Assembly: GCA_020634115.1 (NCBI GenBank)
Contig: JACKCH010000014.1
Location: forward strand, 62,001-126,000
Direction of reading: 5' to 3'
DNA from: Anaerolineaceae bacterium
GTDB taxonomy: Bacteria; Chloroflexota; Anaerolineae; Aggregatilineales; Phototrophicaceae
DNA: 64,000 bases
This document shows, piece after piece, positions 36,565-45,933 of this stretch (the stretch's first letter is position 1; every line of letters begins with the position of its first letter). The translations under genes and the position numbers were made by a program. Under the pieces are notes generated by a model. It did no database searches. It was not told the origin of the DNA and saw only the letters and a list, made by a program, of their open reading frames with translations.

Positions 36565-37911
36565 ATGACTGACCACACAACACCCCATTTTATAGACCAG
36601 GACGCAGACACGCCGATGGAGCCGGTTATCCGTGCGACTCCGCGTTCAACGCCGAAGGTCGCACCAGTCGAACCCGTCCCGACGGAAACGCGGCGCGGTT
36701 GGTGGGCTTCCCTGGATACCTATATGCTGATTGTCATAGGAAGCCTACTGGCAATCAGCCTGCTTATGGTTTACAGTACGACATTTGACTGGAGTTACCT
36801 GGTCTACGGCGATGAACTAGTCAAATTCACCGAGCATATGCGCAATATCGGTATCGGTTTGCTCGTGATGCTGTTGATGGCATTCATCAATTACCGGCTG
36901 TGGCGGCGTTTAGCGGTGCTGATGCTGCTGGTGACAATTGGCACGCTGATCGCGGTGTTACAATTCGGGGATGACACTTTCGGTGCGCGGCGGGCGCTGA
37001 TTAACGGGTCGCTGCAACCGGGCGAATTGGCCGAATACGTGATCGTGATCTACATGGCGGCCTGGCTGAGTTCGCGCCGGACACAGATTCGGAGCATCAC
37101 TTACGGCCTGTTACCCTTTGCTGTCCTGGTGGGAATTGTCGGCGGATTGGTCATGCTTCAGCCCGACCTGAGTACGGCAGCGACGATTTTCGTGGTTTCA
37201 GGAATTATGTTTTTCCTGGCTGGGGCGGACATCATCCAGCTCCTGGTCATGGGGACGACGATTGCCGGAGCGGGCATTGTGTGGATCACGAATGGCGGGG
37301 TGGGATACGCTCAGGATCGTATCCAGTCCTTCATTTCCGGCTCGTCAGATGTCACCCAGGCCAGCTATCAGGTTCAGGCGGCGATTCAGGCCTTTATTTC
37401 CGGGGGTTGGACGGGGCGCGGCCTGGGGCAGAGCCTCCAGAAATTTCAGAATCTACCCGCACCGCATACGGACAGTATTTTCGCGGTAATCGGGGAAGAA
37501 CTGGGGGTATTAGGGGCAGCTTTGGTAATCGCGCTTTATATCGCCCTGGTGATTCGTGGCCTTCAGATTGCTCGGCGTTCACCGGACTCGTTCGGCGCAC
37601 TGTTGGCATCCGGCATCACGATCTGGATCGCGGTCAAGGCGCTCCTGAACATCGCGGTGATGACGGGGGTGATGCCCCCTACCGGCGCAACGCTGCCGTT
37701 TATCAGCTTTGGCGGCTCGTCTATGGTGGTGCTGCTTTCCGGCGTTGGGATGATGCTAAGCGTCGCCCGACAAGCGCAGCAGCAGAAACTCAAACGACCT
37801 GAACGGAGTACAGTAAGTGCGTATTATGATCGCGGCGGGTGGGACAGGCGGCCACGTGTATCCGGTGCTGGCAATCGCCGAAGCAGCCGTCATACAGCGC
37901 CCGGAAACTAA
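36565..37911 (+). CDS. ftsW: Lipid II polymerase FtsW
   Basis: 448 residues. SEDS-family glycosyltransferase that polymerises septal peptidoglycan with FtsI. A polar N-terminal extension of about 50 residues precedes about ten membrane segments; conserved DLSTAATIFVV and the C-terminal PPTGATLPFISFGGSSM are present. The frame runs 95 bases into murG, giving an Arg/Gly-rich tail. In the other frame a TAA abuts the murG GTG, so a one-base shift near the end would give a normal non-overlapping stop. Confidence 0.94.
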   Translation: MTDHTTPHFIDQDADTPMEPVIRATPRSTPKVAPVEPVPTETRRGWWASLDTYMLIVIGSLLAISLLMVYSTTFDWSYLVYGDELVKFTEHMRNIGIGLLVMLLMAFINYRLWRRLAVLMLLVTIGTLIAVLQFGDDTFGARRALINGSLQPGELAEYVIVIYMAAWLSSRRTQIRSITYGLLPFAVLVGIVGGLVMLQPDLSTAATIFVVSGIMFFLAGADIIQLLVMGTTIAGAGIVWITNGGVGYAQDRIQSFISGSSDVTQASYQVQAAIQAFISGGWTGRGLGQSLQKFQNLPAPHTDSIFAVIGEELGVLGAALVIALYIALVIRGLQIARRSPDSFGALLASGITIWIAVKALLNIAVMTGVMPPTGATLPFISFGGSSMVVLLSGVGMMLSVARQAQQQKLKRPERSTVSAYYDRGGWDRRPRVSGAGNRRSSRHTAPGN

Positions 37912-38920
37912 ATTGCATTTTGTAGGCAGTCCTGGCGGCATGGAACGCGGCTTAGTCCAGCAGTCGGGATTGGCATTTGATCGCTATGACGAGGTGCAGG
38001 CTGGCCCGGTACACGGTGTCGGCCTTTTACGTGCGGCGGTCAGTGCGGTAAAGTTGGCGTTCGGTGTGCTGCAAGCCTTCGGGCTGATCCTGCGCTTTCG
38101 CCCGCATGTGATTTTGACCACCGGGGGCTGGAGCAGTTTGCCGGTGGTGCTGGCGGGCTGGGTTTTGCGAGTGCCTGTGCTTATTTATCTGCCGGATATT
38201 GAACCGGGGCTAACCATCAAGGTGTTAAGTCCCTTTGCTCGGCAAGTGGCTGTCACCGTGGCCGATTCGCAGGCTTTCTTCCCGGCAGGAAAAACCATCG
38301 TCACCGGCTACCCGCTGCGGCAGGCTTTCCAGGGAGCGACCCGCACAGCGGGACAAATGCACTTCGGCCTCGACCCAGCGAAGAAAACGTTGCTGGTGTT
38401 TGGCGGTAGCCTGGGGTCGCGGGCGGTCAATCATGCTCTACTGGATATTCTGCCGGAACTGCTGACCGATGGCGTGCAGGTTATACATATCACCGGGACG
38501 CGCACCTGGGACGAGGTGGAACAGCGCCAGCAGGTATTGGAAAATCCCGCCGGATACTTTGCGTTCCCGTATCTGCACGAGGACATGAGCTTGGCACTGG
38601 CGGCGGCGGATCTGGTGGTCAGTCGGGCAGGTGCAAGTGTGCTGGGCGAACTGCCTCAGTACGGGCTGCCATCCATTCTGATTCCGCTGGCGTACTTTTG
38701 GCGTTACCAGCAGCGCAACGCGGATTGGTTGGCGCAGCGCGGCGCGGCCATCCACCTGGCAGAAGACAGGATGGCAGCGGATTTGTTACCGGCGATTCGG
38801 GGTATACTCAATAACCCGGAACGATTGAGCGCAATGCAAGCCACAGCCCGGTCACTGGCACAGCCGGACGGGGCGCTGAATGCGGCGCAGGCATTAGCGC
38901 GGTTGGCGGAAGGCGGATAA
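37817..38920 (+). CDS. murG: UDP-GlcNAc:lipid I N-acetylglucosaminyltransferase MurG
   Basis: 367 residues from GTG at 37817. It converts lipid I to lipid II at the inner face of the membrane. MRIMIAAGGTGGHVYPVLAIAEA is the typical N-terminus; FVGSPGGMERGLV, TTGGWSSLPVVLAG, LVFGGSLGSRAVN and VVSRAGASVLGELPQYGLPSILIPL follow in order. The start lies inside the 3' end of the ftsW frame. Confidence 0.95.
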   Translation: MRIMIAAGGTGGHVYPVLAIAEAAVIQRPETKLHFVGSPGGMERGLVQQSGLAFDRYDEVQAGPVHGVGLLRAAVSAVKLAFGVLQAFGLILRFRPHVILTTGGWSSLPVVLAGWVLRVPVLIYLPDIEPGLTIKVLSPFARQVAVTVADSQAFFPAGKTIVTGYPLRQAFQGATRTAGQMHFGLDPAKKTLLVFGGSLGSRAVNHALLDILPELLTDGVQVIHITGTRTWDEVEQRQQVLENPAGYFAFPYLHEDMSLALAAADLVVSRAGASVLGELPQYGLPSILIPLAYFWRYQQRNADWLAQRGAAIHLAEDRMAADLLPAIRGILNNPERLSAMQATARSLAQPDGALNAAQALARLAEGG

Positions 38921-38929
38921 AGAGACACT

Positions 38930-39493
38930 ATGCTGCAACTTTCGGCGCTTTTGTGGGGAATGGCGGGGCTTTTCGCCGTAGTCGGTTGGCTGCGGGGTCT
39001 GAACAAAGAACTGATTGCCATGGCGGGCATTGTTCTGGGGTTGTTCGCATTGTTCCAGTTTGACGGGTTTTTACGAAACCAACTCCTGGTATCGTTCACT
39101 GCCGATCAGAAATTCTTCATCCAGACGATTCTCTTTGGTGTGGTGGTTTTCTTCGCGTATCAGACCCGCGCCTTGATCGGAGAAGAAGCCGCGAGAGCGC
39201 GGGAGAACCGCCAGTCGAAAGAAGGAGGGCGGGACGCGCTGCAATCCGGCATCCTGGGAGCGTTGGCTGGGTTTATCAACGGGTATCTGATCTGGGGTTC
39301 AATCTGGTATTTTATGCACATCAATAATTACCCGCTGGCGCCATTTGTGACCGCACCTGTTCAGGGTTCACCCAGCGCGGATACGGTTTCGATACTCCCT
39401 CTGTATTTCCTGGCCGGTGGGCCAGCCGGTTCGGGGGATCTGCTGGCGCTGGCTGTAATATTACTTTTTCTGTTTGTATTGATTGTGATTTAG
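38930..39493 (+). CDS. CvpA-like membrane protein (first of a tandem pair)
   Basis: 187 residues with four to five membrane segments. LRGLNKELIAMAGIVLGLFALFQFD near the start resembles the G-x-x-K-E pattern of CvpA family proteins, but similarity is weak. It shares the core LRGxNKExIxMAGIxLxLFALFQFD, FINGYLIWGSIWYF and an acidic/Pro tail with the next gene. It begins 10 bases after murG. Not a usual dcw member; a role in envelope synthesis is suggested only by position. Confidence 0.7.
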   Translation: MLQLSALLWGMAGLFAVVGWLRGLNKELIAMAGIVLGLFALFQFDGFLRNQLLVSFTADQKFFIQTILFGVVVFFAYQTRALIGEEAARARENRQSKEGGRDALQSGILGALAGFINGYLIWGSIWYFMHINNYPLAPFVTAPVQGSPSADTVSILPLYFLAGGPAGSGDLLALAVILLFLFVLIVI

Positions 39494-39507
39494 TGGGGCG
39501 TAATCGC

Positions 39508-40041
39508 ATGATTGAAATGTATGCGATGTTATATTTTTCGGCTGGCTTTTTCGCCATTATCGGCATCCTGCGCGGTTGGAACAAAGAAGTGATTTCGATG
39601 GCCGGGATTCTGCTGGCACTGTTCGCGCTCTTCCAGTTTGATAACATTCTGCGCGGCATCATCCTGGCAACTGTCCCTAGCGACCAAGTATTTCTGGTTC
39701 AAGTTGGCCTGTTCGGGATGGTAGTGTATTTCGCGTACCAATCCCGTTCGATTGTCACCACGCGCGGGCGGCGGGCCAACAGCCCATTTGCAAACGGCTT
39801 GTTGGGTCTGGTGATGGGCGCGATTAACGGGTATCTGATCTGGGGTTCGATCTGGTATTTTCTGGACATTAACGACTACCCGTTTAATCCGATTATCATC
39901 GCCCCATCCCCAACATCCGTCAGCGCCCAAAGTATCGGGTCAATCCCGTTGGTGCTGCTGGGGGGCGGTGCGGGGGGGAGTGGTGAACTGCTTACCATTG
40001 CACTGATTTTATTGTTTCTGCTCGTGATTTTTGTACTGTAA
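39508..40041 (+). CDS. CvpA-like membrane protein (second of a tandem pair)
   Basis: 177 residues from ATG at 39508 (GGGG 8 bases upstream); GTG at 39493, which touches the previous stop, is the alternative. It is a paralogue of the preceding gene: the same LRGWNKEVISMAGILLALFALFQFD, AINGYLIWGSIWYFLDIN and C-terminal Gly-rich hydrophobic end. Four to five membrane segments. The pair probably arose by duplication in place; a heteromer is possible. Confidence 0.7.
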   Translation: MIEMYAMLYFSAGFFAIIGILRGWNKEVISMAGILLALFALFQFDNILRGIILATVPSDQVFLVQVGLFGMVVYFAYQSRSIVTTRGRRANSPFANGLLGLVMGAINGYLIWGSIWYFLDINDYPFNPIIIAPSPTSVSAQSIGSIPLVLLGGGAGGSGELLTIALILLFLLVIFVL

Positions 40042-40090
40042 ACAGCCGGGTCAAGCAGCGAAGAACATCACCGGGGACTCAAAACCTTTT

Positions 40091-41515
40091 ATGCCACATC
40101 TTCATCCTGGACAGCACATTCACCTGGTTGGCATTGGCGGATCGGGCTTATCGGCGATTGCCCGCGTCCTGCTGGGACAGGGGTATACCGTATCCGGCTC
40201 AGACCGCAGCCGAAATGAGGTCATGGCGGCGCTGGAACGGGACGGCGCAACCGTCTATACCGGCCATGCTCCTGAACAGATACAGGGCGCGGACGCGGTG
40301 ATTATGACCTCAGCGATTACGACAACCCATGTCGAAATTCAGGCGGCATTGGCGGCGGGCATCCCGGTTTACAAACGGCAGGACATCATGGCCGATCTGA
40401 TGGTCGGGCAGCGGGTGATTGCAGTCGCCGGAACAAAAGGCAAAACCACCACCACCGCCATGATTGTTCACCTGCTGCGCGAATGCGGCGGTGATCCCAG
40501 CTATATCGTGGGCGGCGTGTTGAGCAATACTGGCACCAACGCTGGGGTGGGTAACGGGGGACTTTTCGTGGTCGAGGCCGATGAATATGACAATATGTTT
40601 CATGGGTTACGCCCGGATGTCATTGTGCTGACCAATGTCGAGTACGATCACCCGGATTTCTTCAAGACGCCGGATGAGATGGTGGAATCCTTCCGCCACT
40701 TCTTGCACCTGCTCCCCCGTGATAAGGCGCATCTGCTGGTTGCCTGTGGTGAGGACGCGCAGGCGCGACAGCTTCGGGGGGAAATGGCCGACGCCGGGTA
40801 TACGCAGACTCGTCTATATGGACTCTCCGGCGCAGCGGATATCCATGCCGGACATATCCACCTGGACGATAGCGGACGCACCTGTTTTGACATTATCAAG
40901 AGTGGCTCAGATGGCAAAGCGACGAACCAGGGAACAATTCGCCTGCAACAACCGGGGAAACACAATGTCCTGAACGCGCTGGCCGCCTACACAACGGTAC
41001 ACGCCGTGACGGACGCAGCGCATGATGTCCTGGCGGCGGCCCTGGAGTCCTTCGCTTCGACAGGCCGCCGGTTTGAGCTGCGCGGCGAGGTGGATGACAT
41101 CGCCGTGATAGACGACTATGCCCATAACCCCACCTCCATTCGCGTCACCCTGGAAGCCGCTCGCCAACGGTATCCCGGACGGGCAATTTGGGCCGTGTGG
41201 CAACCGCACACCTACAGCCGTACCCAGGCGCTGCTTGATGGCTTCGCGGCGGCTTTTGCGGCAGCGAATCATGTGCTGGTGACGGATATTTACGCCGCCC
41301 GTGAACAACCGATGCCGGGCGTGGATGCGCCAATGGTCGCGGGGCATATCCAACATGCGAAAGCCCGCCCTTCCGGGAATTTAGAGCAGACGGCGGCGCT
41401 GCTACTGGCCGAGGTCGCCTCGCCAGCGGTGATTCTGATTATGAGCGCCGGGGATGCGCCGGTGATTGGTCAACGGTTTTTAGACTCGCGCCGGGCGCGA
41501 ATAGGTGAAAAGTAA
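40091..41515 (+). CDS. murC: UDP-N-acetylmuramate--L-alanine ligase
   Basis: 474 residues from ATG at 40091; the frame is open from 40031 but the conserved start is HIHLVGIGGSGLSAIARVLL. It adds L-Ala to UDP-MurNAc. The P-loop VAGTKGKTTTTAMI has Lys where many MurC have His. VEADEYDNMF, TNVEYDHPDFF, GKHNVLNALAAY and VIDDYAHNPTSIRVTLEAAR complete the Mur ligase set. It is closely followed by murB, as usual. Confidence 0.95.
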   Translation: MPHLHPGQHIHLVGIGGSGLSAIARVLLGQGYTVSGSDRSRNEVMAALERDGATVYTGHAPEQIQGADAVIMTSAITTTHVEIQAALAAGIPVYKRQDIMADLMVGQRVIAVAGTKGKTTTTAMIVHLLRECGGDPSYIVGGVLSNTGTNAGVGNGGLFVVEADEYDNMFHGLRPDVIVLTNVEYDHPDFFKTPDEMVESFRHFLHLLPRDKAHLLVACGEDAQARQLRGEMADAGYTQTRLYGLSGAADIHAGHIHLDDSGRTCFDIIKSGSDGKATNQGTIRLQQPGKHNVLNALAAYTTVHAVTDAAHDVLAAALESFASTGRRFELRGEVDDIAVIDDYAHNPTSIRVTLEAARQRYPGRAIWAVWQPHTYSRTQALLDGFAAAFAAANHVLVTDIYAAREQPMPGVDAPMVAGHIQHAKARPSGNLEQTAALLLAEVASPAVILIMSAGDAPVIGQRFLDSRRARIGEK

Positions 41516-41516
41516 C

Positions 41517-42434
41517 GTGAAACTGCCGGAGATTTACCAGACTCGGCTGATGCGGAATGAACCGCTGGCACGTTATACGGCGGCGCGTTTAGGTGGCCCG
41601 GCGGACTGGCTGTATATCGCCCGAGATTCCACCGAAGAACTGGTCACAGTGATTGCGACGGCCTGGCAGCAGGGCATCCCGGTACGACTGCTGGGCGGTG
41701 GCGCAAACGTTCTCGTAAGCGATAAAGGGATTCGCGGGCTAGTGGTGATTAACGATGTCACCGAAATCGCCTTTGGCGACTGGCATGAGGGGCGAAACGT
41801 ATCCGCAACCGGTGGCGCGGGGCTGACGATTCTGGCGCGCAAATGTCAGGCGCAAGGGCTTTCCGGCCTGGAATGGGCGGTGAGTGTGCCGGGGACAGTG
41901 GGCGGCGCAGTCGTAAATAACGCCGGGGCGCATGGTAGTGATATGGCGACAGTCGTGCGCGATGTCGTCCTGTTCGACACGACCAAAGGCGTGCAAATGC
42001 TCACGGTGGATGACCTGGCCTATGATTACCGCTACTCCAGCCTGAAAGGGCGGCTCGATCGCCGCTTCCTGGTACTGATGGCAACATTCGCGCTGACCAA
42101 AGCCGACCCTCCACAAATTAAAGCACAGATGGATCGTTTTCTGGAACACCGCCGACGCACGCAGCCCCCTGGAGCCAGCTTGGGCAGTATCTTCAAAAAC
42201 CCGCCGGGGGACTATGCCGGGCGACTGATTGACTCAATCGGGTTGAAGGGACATACGATTGGTGGCGTGCAAGTTTCTCCGGTTCATGCCAACTTCTTTA
42301 TTAACAGCGAAAATGGCACGGCCAGCGACTATTACGCGCTGATCCGCTATGTACGCGACTCAGTGCGGCGGGAAACCGGCGTGGAACTCGAACTTGAGAT
42401 CGAGATCATAGGCGAATGGGGCGAAATTGAGTAA
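41517..42434 (+). CDS. murB: UDP-N-acetylenolpyruvoylglucosamine reductase
   Basis: 305 residues from GTG at 41517, placed just after the murC stop and 8 bases after AGGTGA; GTG at 41505 is an in-frame alternative overlapping murC. It reduces UDP-GlcNAc-enolpyruvate to UDP-MurNAc with FAD and NADPH. FAD contacts RLLGGGANVLVSD and WAVSVPGTVGGAVVNNAGAHG, the catalytic Ser in ASLGSIFKNPPG and Glu in the C-terminal region LELEIEIIGEWG are visible. Confidence 0.95.
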   Translation: MKLPEIYQTRLMRNEPLARYTAARLGGPADWLYIARDSTEELVTVIATAWQQGIPVRLLGGGANVLVSDKGIRGLVVINDVTEIAFGDWHEGRNVSATGGAGLTILARKCQAQGLSGLEWAVSVPGTVGGAVVNNAGAHGSDMATVVRDVVLFDTTKGVQMLTVDDLAYDYRYSSLKGRLDRRFLVLMATFALTKADPPQIKAQMDRFLEHRRRTQPPGASLGSIFKNPPGDYAGRLIDSIGLKGHTIGGVQVSPVHANFFINSENGTASDYYALIRYVRDSVRRETGVELELEIEIIGEWGEIE

Positions 42435-42470
42435 GGGCAGCGGTTCTAATTCTATCCTGGGGTGCATGTG

Positions 42471-42508
42471 TTGGCGGCTTGTGGGATAATGTTGGATAAT
42501 GTTACAAT
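42471..42508 (+). promoter_or_regulatory. Internal promoter with MraZ-box-like repeats before ftsQ
   Basis: TGGGATAATG at 42482 and TTGGATAATG at 42492, then TTACAATATG, form three 10-base units close to those in the mraZ promoter. TTGGCG (42471-42476) with GATAAT (42495-42500), or TACAAT (42503-42508), could act as promoter boxes 20-55 bases before ftsQ. Confidence 0.5.
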
Positions 42509-42526
42509 ATGTAAGGGTACAGCCTG

Positions 42527-43348
42527 ATGTCTTTGCGTTCGCGTGACCGGCGGCGGACCGGACGTACTCCTGCAGTCCTGCGGAGCGTCCCGGCGGCTAA
42601 AAGTGATGGGCAGGAAACCATCCAGCACGGGGCGCGTACCAGCAGCGCGGCAAACTGGCGTATTGTCAGTTTTCTAATTGTGGTACTGCTTTCGGCGGTG
42701 CTATTTGTTTTTTTCTGGGCGGATGTGTTCTATATCCACAGTATTTCCGTTGGCGGCCTGCACTATACGACCAAAGAGGAAGTTTTCGCCCTGACCGGCA
42801 TCGCCAATATGCACGTTTTCTGGGTAGACCCGGTTGAAGTGCGGCAGGCGATCCTGCGCTCACCAACCGTTGCCGATGCCCAGGTGATTGTGGGCTGGCC
42901 GCCAAACATGGTACAGATTGTGGTTGAGGAACGTGAACCAGCTTTTGTCTGGGAGCAAGCAGGTGTGGCAACCTGGATTGACCTGCAAGGCAGGGTGATG
43001 CGCCAGCGTGAAGACCGCCCGGACCTGGTGCGGGTGGTGGCGGAAAACTCAATCGAGGGACCAATCGGGCCGAACACGCAGTTGGAAGACTCGATTGTCA
43101 GCGGCACTTTGCAGCTGCACGCTTTATTTCCCGACCTGCCCTTCCTGCGCTATGATCCGATCAAAGGGTTGGGCTTTCAGGATATACGTGGTTGGCAGGC
43201 CTGGTTCGGGGTTGGTACCGATATGCCAGAGAAAATTTCTATCTACAATGGGATTATAAATAATCTGCTTTCACGGGGTATTCAGCCGGGGGAAGTGAAC
43301 GTGGTGAACCCGGACGCACCTTATTACTCGGCAGCATGGGGACGTTAA
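42527..43348 (+). CDS. ftsQ: Division protein FtsQ/DivIB
   Basis: 273 residues. A basic N-terminus, one membrane segment (about 46-66), then a POTRA domain (FYIHSISVGGLHYTTKEEVFALTGI, about 70-140) and the FtsQ beta domain with VEEREPAFVWEQAGVATWIDLQGRV. It links FtsL and other divisome proteins outside the membrane. ftsA follows after 7 bases. The low overall conservation is normal for the family; position supports the call. Confidence 0.88.
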   Translation: MSLRSRDRRRTGRTPAVLRSVPAAKSDGQETIQHGARTSSAANWRIVSFLIVVLLSAVLFVFFWADVFYIHSISVGGLHYTTKEEVFALTGIANMHVFWVDPVEVRQAILRSPTVADAQVIVGWPPNMVQIVVEEREPAFVWEQAGVATWIDLQGRVMRQREDRPDLVRVVAENSIEGPIGPNTQLEDSIVSGTLQLHALFPDLPFLRYDPIKGLGFQDIRGWQAWFGVGTDMPEKISIYNGIINNLLSRGIQPGEVNVVNPDAPYYSAAWGR

Positions 43349-43355
43349 CGCGCTT

Positions 43356-44597
43356 ATGAGTGATTTAGTGGTCGGCCTGGATGTGGGGACGCGCAAAATC
43401 TGTACGGTGATTGGCGAAGTCCGCGCCGATGATATTTTTGTGGTCGGCGTAGGGATTGAACCCAGCCAGGGAATGCGTAAAGGGGTGGTCAACGATATGG
43501 GGCAGTTGACCGCTGCTGTTGCCGCTTCGGTCCATAAAGCGGAAAAGACGAGCGGTTTCGATATCAGCCGGGCTTTCGTGAGCGTGGCTGGTGGACATAT
43601 TGCCTCCATCAACAGCCGGGGCGCAGTGGCGATTACTGGGCAGCGCGGCGTGCGCGTTGAAGACCTGGAAAAGGCGATGGACGCCGCCCGCGCGATTGCG
43701 ATCCCACATAACCGGGAAGTGCTGCACATCGTCCCGCGCAGCTACTCGCTGGACGGGCAGGAGCGTGTTCGCAGCCCGATTGGGATGCACGGCTTCCGGC
43801 TGGAAGTGGAAACCCATATCATCACGGCATCCTCGACCAACCTGGCAAATCTGGAACAGTCGGTTCACGCCGCTGGAATCACCGTAGACCGGTTCATCCT
43901 CAATCCGCTGGCCTCCGGCGACGCCGTCCTGACCGACCAGGAGCGCGAGATGGGCGTCGTCATTATTGATATTGGTGGCGGAACGACTGACCTGGCGATC
44001 TTTATTGAAGGCACGGTCTGGCATACGGCAGTGATCCCGGTGGGTGGGGACTTAATCACCAGTGACATTACCCACTGGATGCACGTACCATCGGAGTCAG
44101 CCGAAGCCGTCAAAATCCGCTATGGTCATGCGGTGACTAAGGCGATAGACCCGCTGGAAGTGTTCCGTGTGGAACCTTTTGGTGATGGTATCCCGGTAGA
44201 AGTACAGCGGCGCGAATTAGCGGAGATTATCGAACTGCGCGTGGCCGAACTGTTTGATATGGTCAAGAAGGAAATCAAGCGTTCGGGGTATGATGGCCTG
44301 CTGCGGGCGGGAGCGGTGCTGACCGGCGGCTGTACGGAACTGGCCGGTATCCAGGAAATCGCGGCGCGGGAACTCGAATTCCCGGTACGGTTGGCAAAAC
44401 CGGAACGGCTGACCGGCATGGCGGATTCACTCCGCAGCCCGGCGTACAGTACCAGTGTCGGCTTGCTGCGGTTGGGACTCAAACTCGACCCGGTAGTGCG
44501 GCTCTCGCTTGCGGATTCGGGTTCGCTGCCAGTGGGCGGGATCGGACGCGCATTGGGCGGGTTGTTCAAGCGCCTGCTGCCCGACCAAGATTCATAA
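43356..44597 (+). CDS. ftsA: Cell division protein FtsA
   Basis: 413 residues. Actin-fold ATPase: VVGLDVGTRKICTVIGEV (phosphate 1), the 1C domain with VSVAGGHI, VIIDIGGGTTDLAIF (phosphate 2) and GAVLTGGCTELAGI (adenosine site). The C-terminus GRALGGLFKRLLPDQDS could be the amphipathic membrane-binding helix. It tethers FtsZ filaments to the membrane. Encoded between ftsQ and ftsZ. Confidence 0.96.
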   Translation: MSDLVVGLDVGTRKICTVIGEVRADDIFVVGVGIEPSQGMRKGVVNDMGQLTAAVAASVHKAEKTSGFDISRAFVSVAGGHIASINSRGAVAITGQRGVRVEDLEKAMDAARAIAIPHNREVLHIVPRSYSLDGQERVRSPIGMHGFRLEVETHIITASSTNLANLEQSVHAAGITVDRFILNPLASGDAVLTDQEREMGVVIIDIGGGTTDLAIFIEGTVWHTAVIPVGGDLITSDITHWMHVPSESAEAVKIRYGHAVTKAIDPLEVFRVEPFGDGIPVEVQRRELAEIIELRVAELFDMVKKEIKRSGYDGLLRAGAVLTGGCTELAGIQEIAARELEFPVRLAKPERLTGMADSLRSPAYSTSVGLLRLGLKLDPVVRLSLADSGSLPVGGIGRALGGLFKRLLPDQDS

Positions 44598-44643
44598 ATC
44601 AGGGATGCCTGTTTGCCGGGCGGGTGACAAACAAATAATGCGG

Positions 44644-44671
44644 TTGCTAAACATTCAGTTGTGAGTACAAT
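44644..44671 (+). promoter_or_regulatory. Possible ftsZ promoter
   Basis: TTGCTA (44644-44649) and TACAAT (44666-44671) with 16 bases between, about 57 bases before ftsZ. This would let ftsZ be transcribed apart from the rest of the cluster. Confidence 0.4.
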
Positions 44672-44727
44672 GGAATGTATTCCAGCGGATGAATATAGTT
44701 GGAAACACTTTGTTGAGGAGACCTTGT

Positions 44728-45933
44728 ATGGATGAGTTCGTACCTGGCGAGAATTTCGCACAGATTAAAGTCATTGGTGTGGGCGGTGGCGGTGGCAACG
44801 CCATTAACCGCATGATAAATGAAGGGCTTGGCGGCGTTGAGTTTATCGCCGTCAACACCGATAACCAGGCACTCATGCTCTCTAAGGCCAAGACCCGTGT
44901 ACGGATTGGCGACAAGCTGACTCGCGGCCTGGGCGCAGGAGGCAATCCGGAGATTGGCCGCAAAGCCGCTGAAGAAAGCTCAGAGGAACTTTACGAAGTG
45001 CTGCGCGGCGCGGACATGGTGTTTATCGCTGGCGGGATGGGTGGCGGCACCGGCACCGGAGCCTCTCCGATTATCGCGCAGATCGCTAAGGAACTCGGCG
45101 CACTGACGATTGGCGTGGTCACTCGCCCCTTCAGCTTTGAAGGCAGCCGTCGTTCGCAGTCTGCCGAAGCGGGCATTGAATCGCTCAAGAGTCAGGTGGA
45201 CACGCTGATCGTGATCCCCAATGACCGGCTGCTTCAGATCGCGGATAAACGCGCCAGTTTGCAGCAGGCCTTCTCGCTGGCGGACGATGTACTGCGCCAG
45301 GGTATCCAGGGGATTTCCGAACTGATTACTGTCCCAGCGCTCATTAACCTGGACTTTGCCGATGTCCGCACGATTATGTCAGAAGGCGGCGCGGCCCTGA
45401 TGGCGGTTGGACATGCCGATGGCGATGATCGTGCCCGACGTGCGGCTGAGCTGGCGATTAGCAGCGGTCTGCTCGACGTGACGATTGATGGCGCACGCGG
45501 CATCCTGTTCAACATCACCGGCGGCACTGACCTGAGTCTGTTCGAGGTCAATGAAGCGGCAGCCATTATCAAGGAAAGCGCGCATCCTGAAGTCAACCTG
45601 ATCTTCGGAGCGCAGATTGACGAGAACATGGGCGATGAAGTCCGCATCACGGTGATCGCAACCGGTTTCGAGCCGAGCCGGGTGGCGCGTAAGGTGGAAT
45701 CGCCGTTCCGCCAACCGCAACCCGTCCAGCGCCCTGCCGCAACGCAGCACCCGGTACAGCGCCCGCAGCAGTTCCCGGCGCAACCACCGATGAGCCAACC
45801 GCAAGAGCCGCTCCCGGCTCAACCAGCGCAGCCACGCCCGGCGGCACAACCGCCACAGCCCAATGACGTGCCATCACGAGTCTATGATGAGGACGATATT
45901 GATATTCCGACATTCCTGCGGAAACGGCGTTAA
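44728..45933 (+). CDS. ftsZ: Cell division GTPase FtsZ
   Basis: 401 residues from ATG at 44728, with TGAGGAG 7 bases upstream; an in-frame start at 44689 lacks this. Tubulin-like GTPase that forms the Z ring. Visible: IKVIGVGGGGGNAINRM, the G-box GGMGGGTGTGASP (about 105), NVDFAD-type NLDFADVRTIM, then a long Gln/Pro linker and the C-terminal peptide DDIDIPTFLRKRR that binds FtsA and other partners. It ends the dcw cluster. Confidence 0.98.
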   Translation: MDEFVPGENFAQIKVIGVGGGGGNAINRMINEGLGGVEFIAVNTDNQALMLSKAKTRVRIGDKLTRGLGAGGNPEIGRKAAEESSEELYEVLRGADMVFIAGGMGGGTGTGASPIIAQIAKELGALTIGVVTRPFSFEGSRRSQSAEAGIESLKSQVDTLIVIPNDRLLQIADKRASLQQAFSLADDVLRQGIQGISELITVPALINLDFADVRTIMSEGGAALMAVGHADGDDRARRAAELAISSGLLDVTIDGARGILFNITGGTDLSLFEVNEAAAIIKESAHPEVNLIFGAQIDENMGDEVRITVIATGFEPSRVARKVESPFRQPQPVQRPAATQHPVQRPQQFPAQPPMSQPQEPLPAQPAQPRPAAQPPQPNDVPSRVYDEDDIDIPTFLRKRR

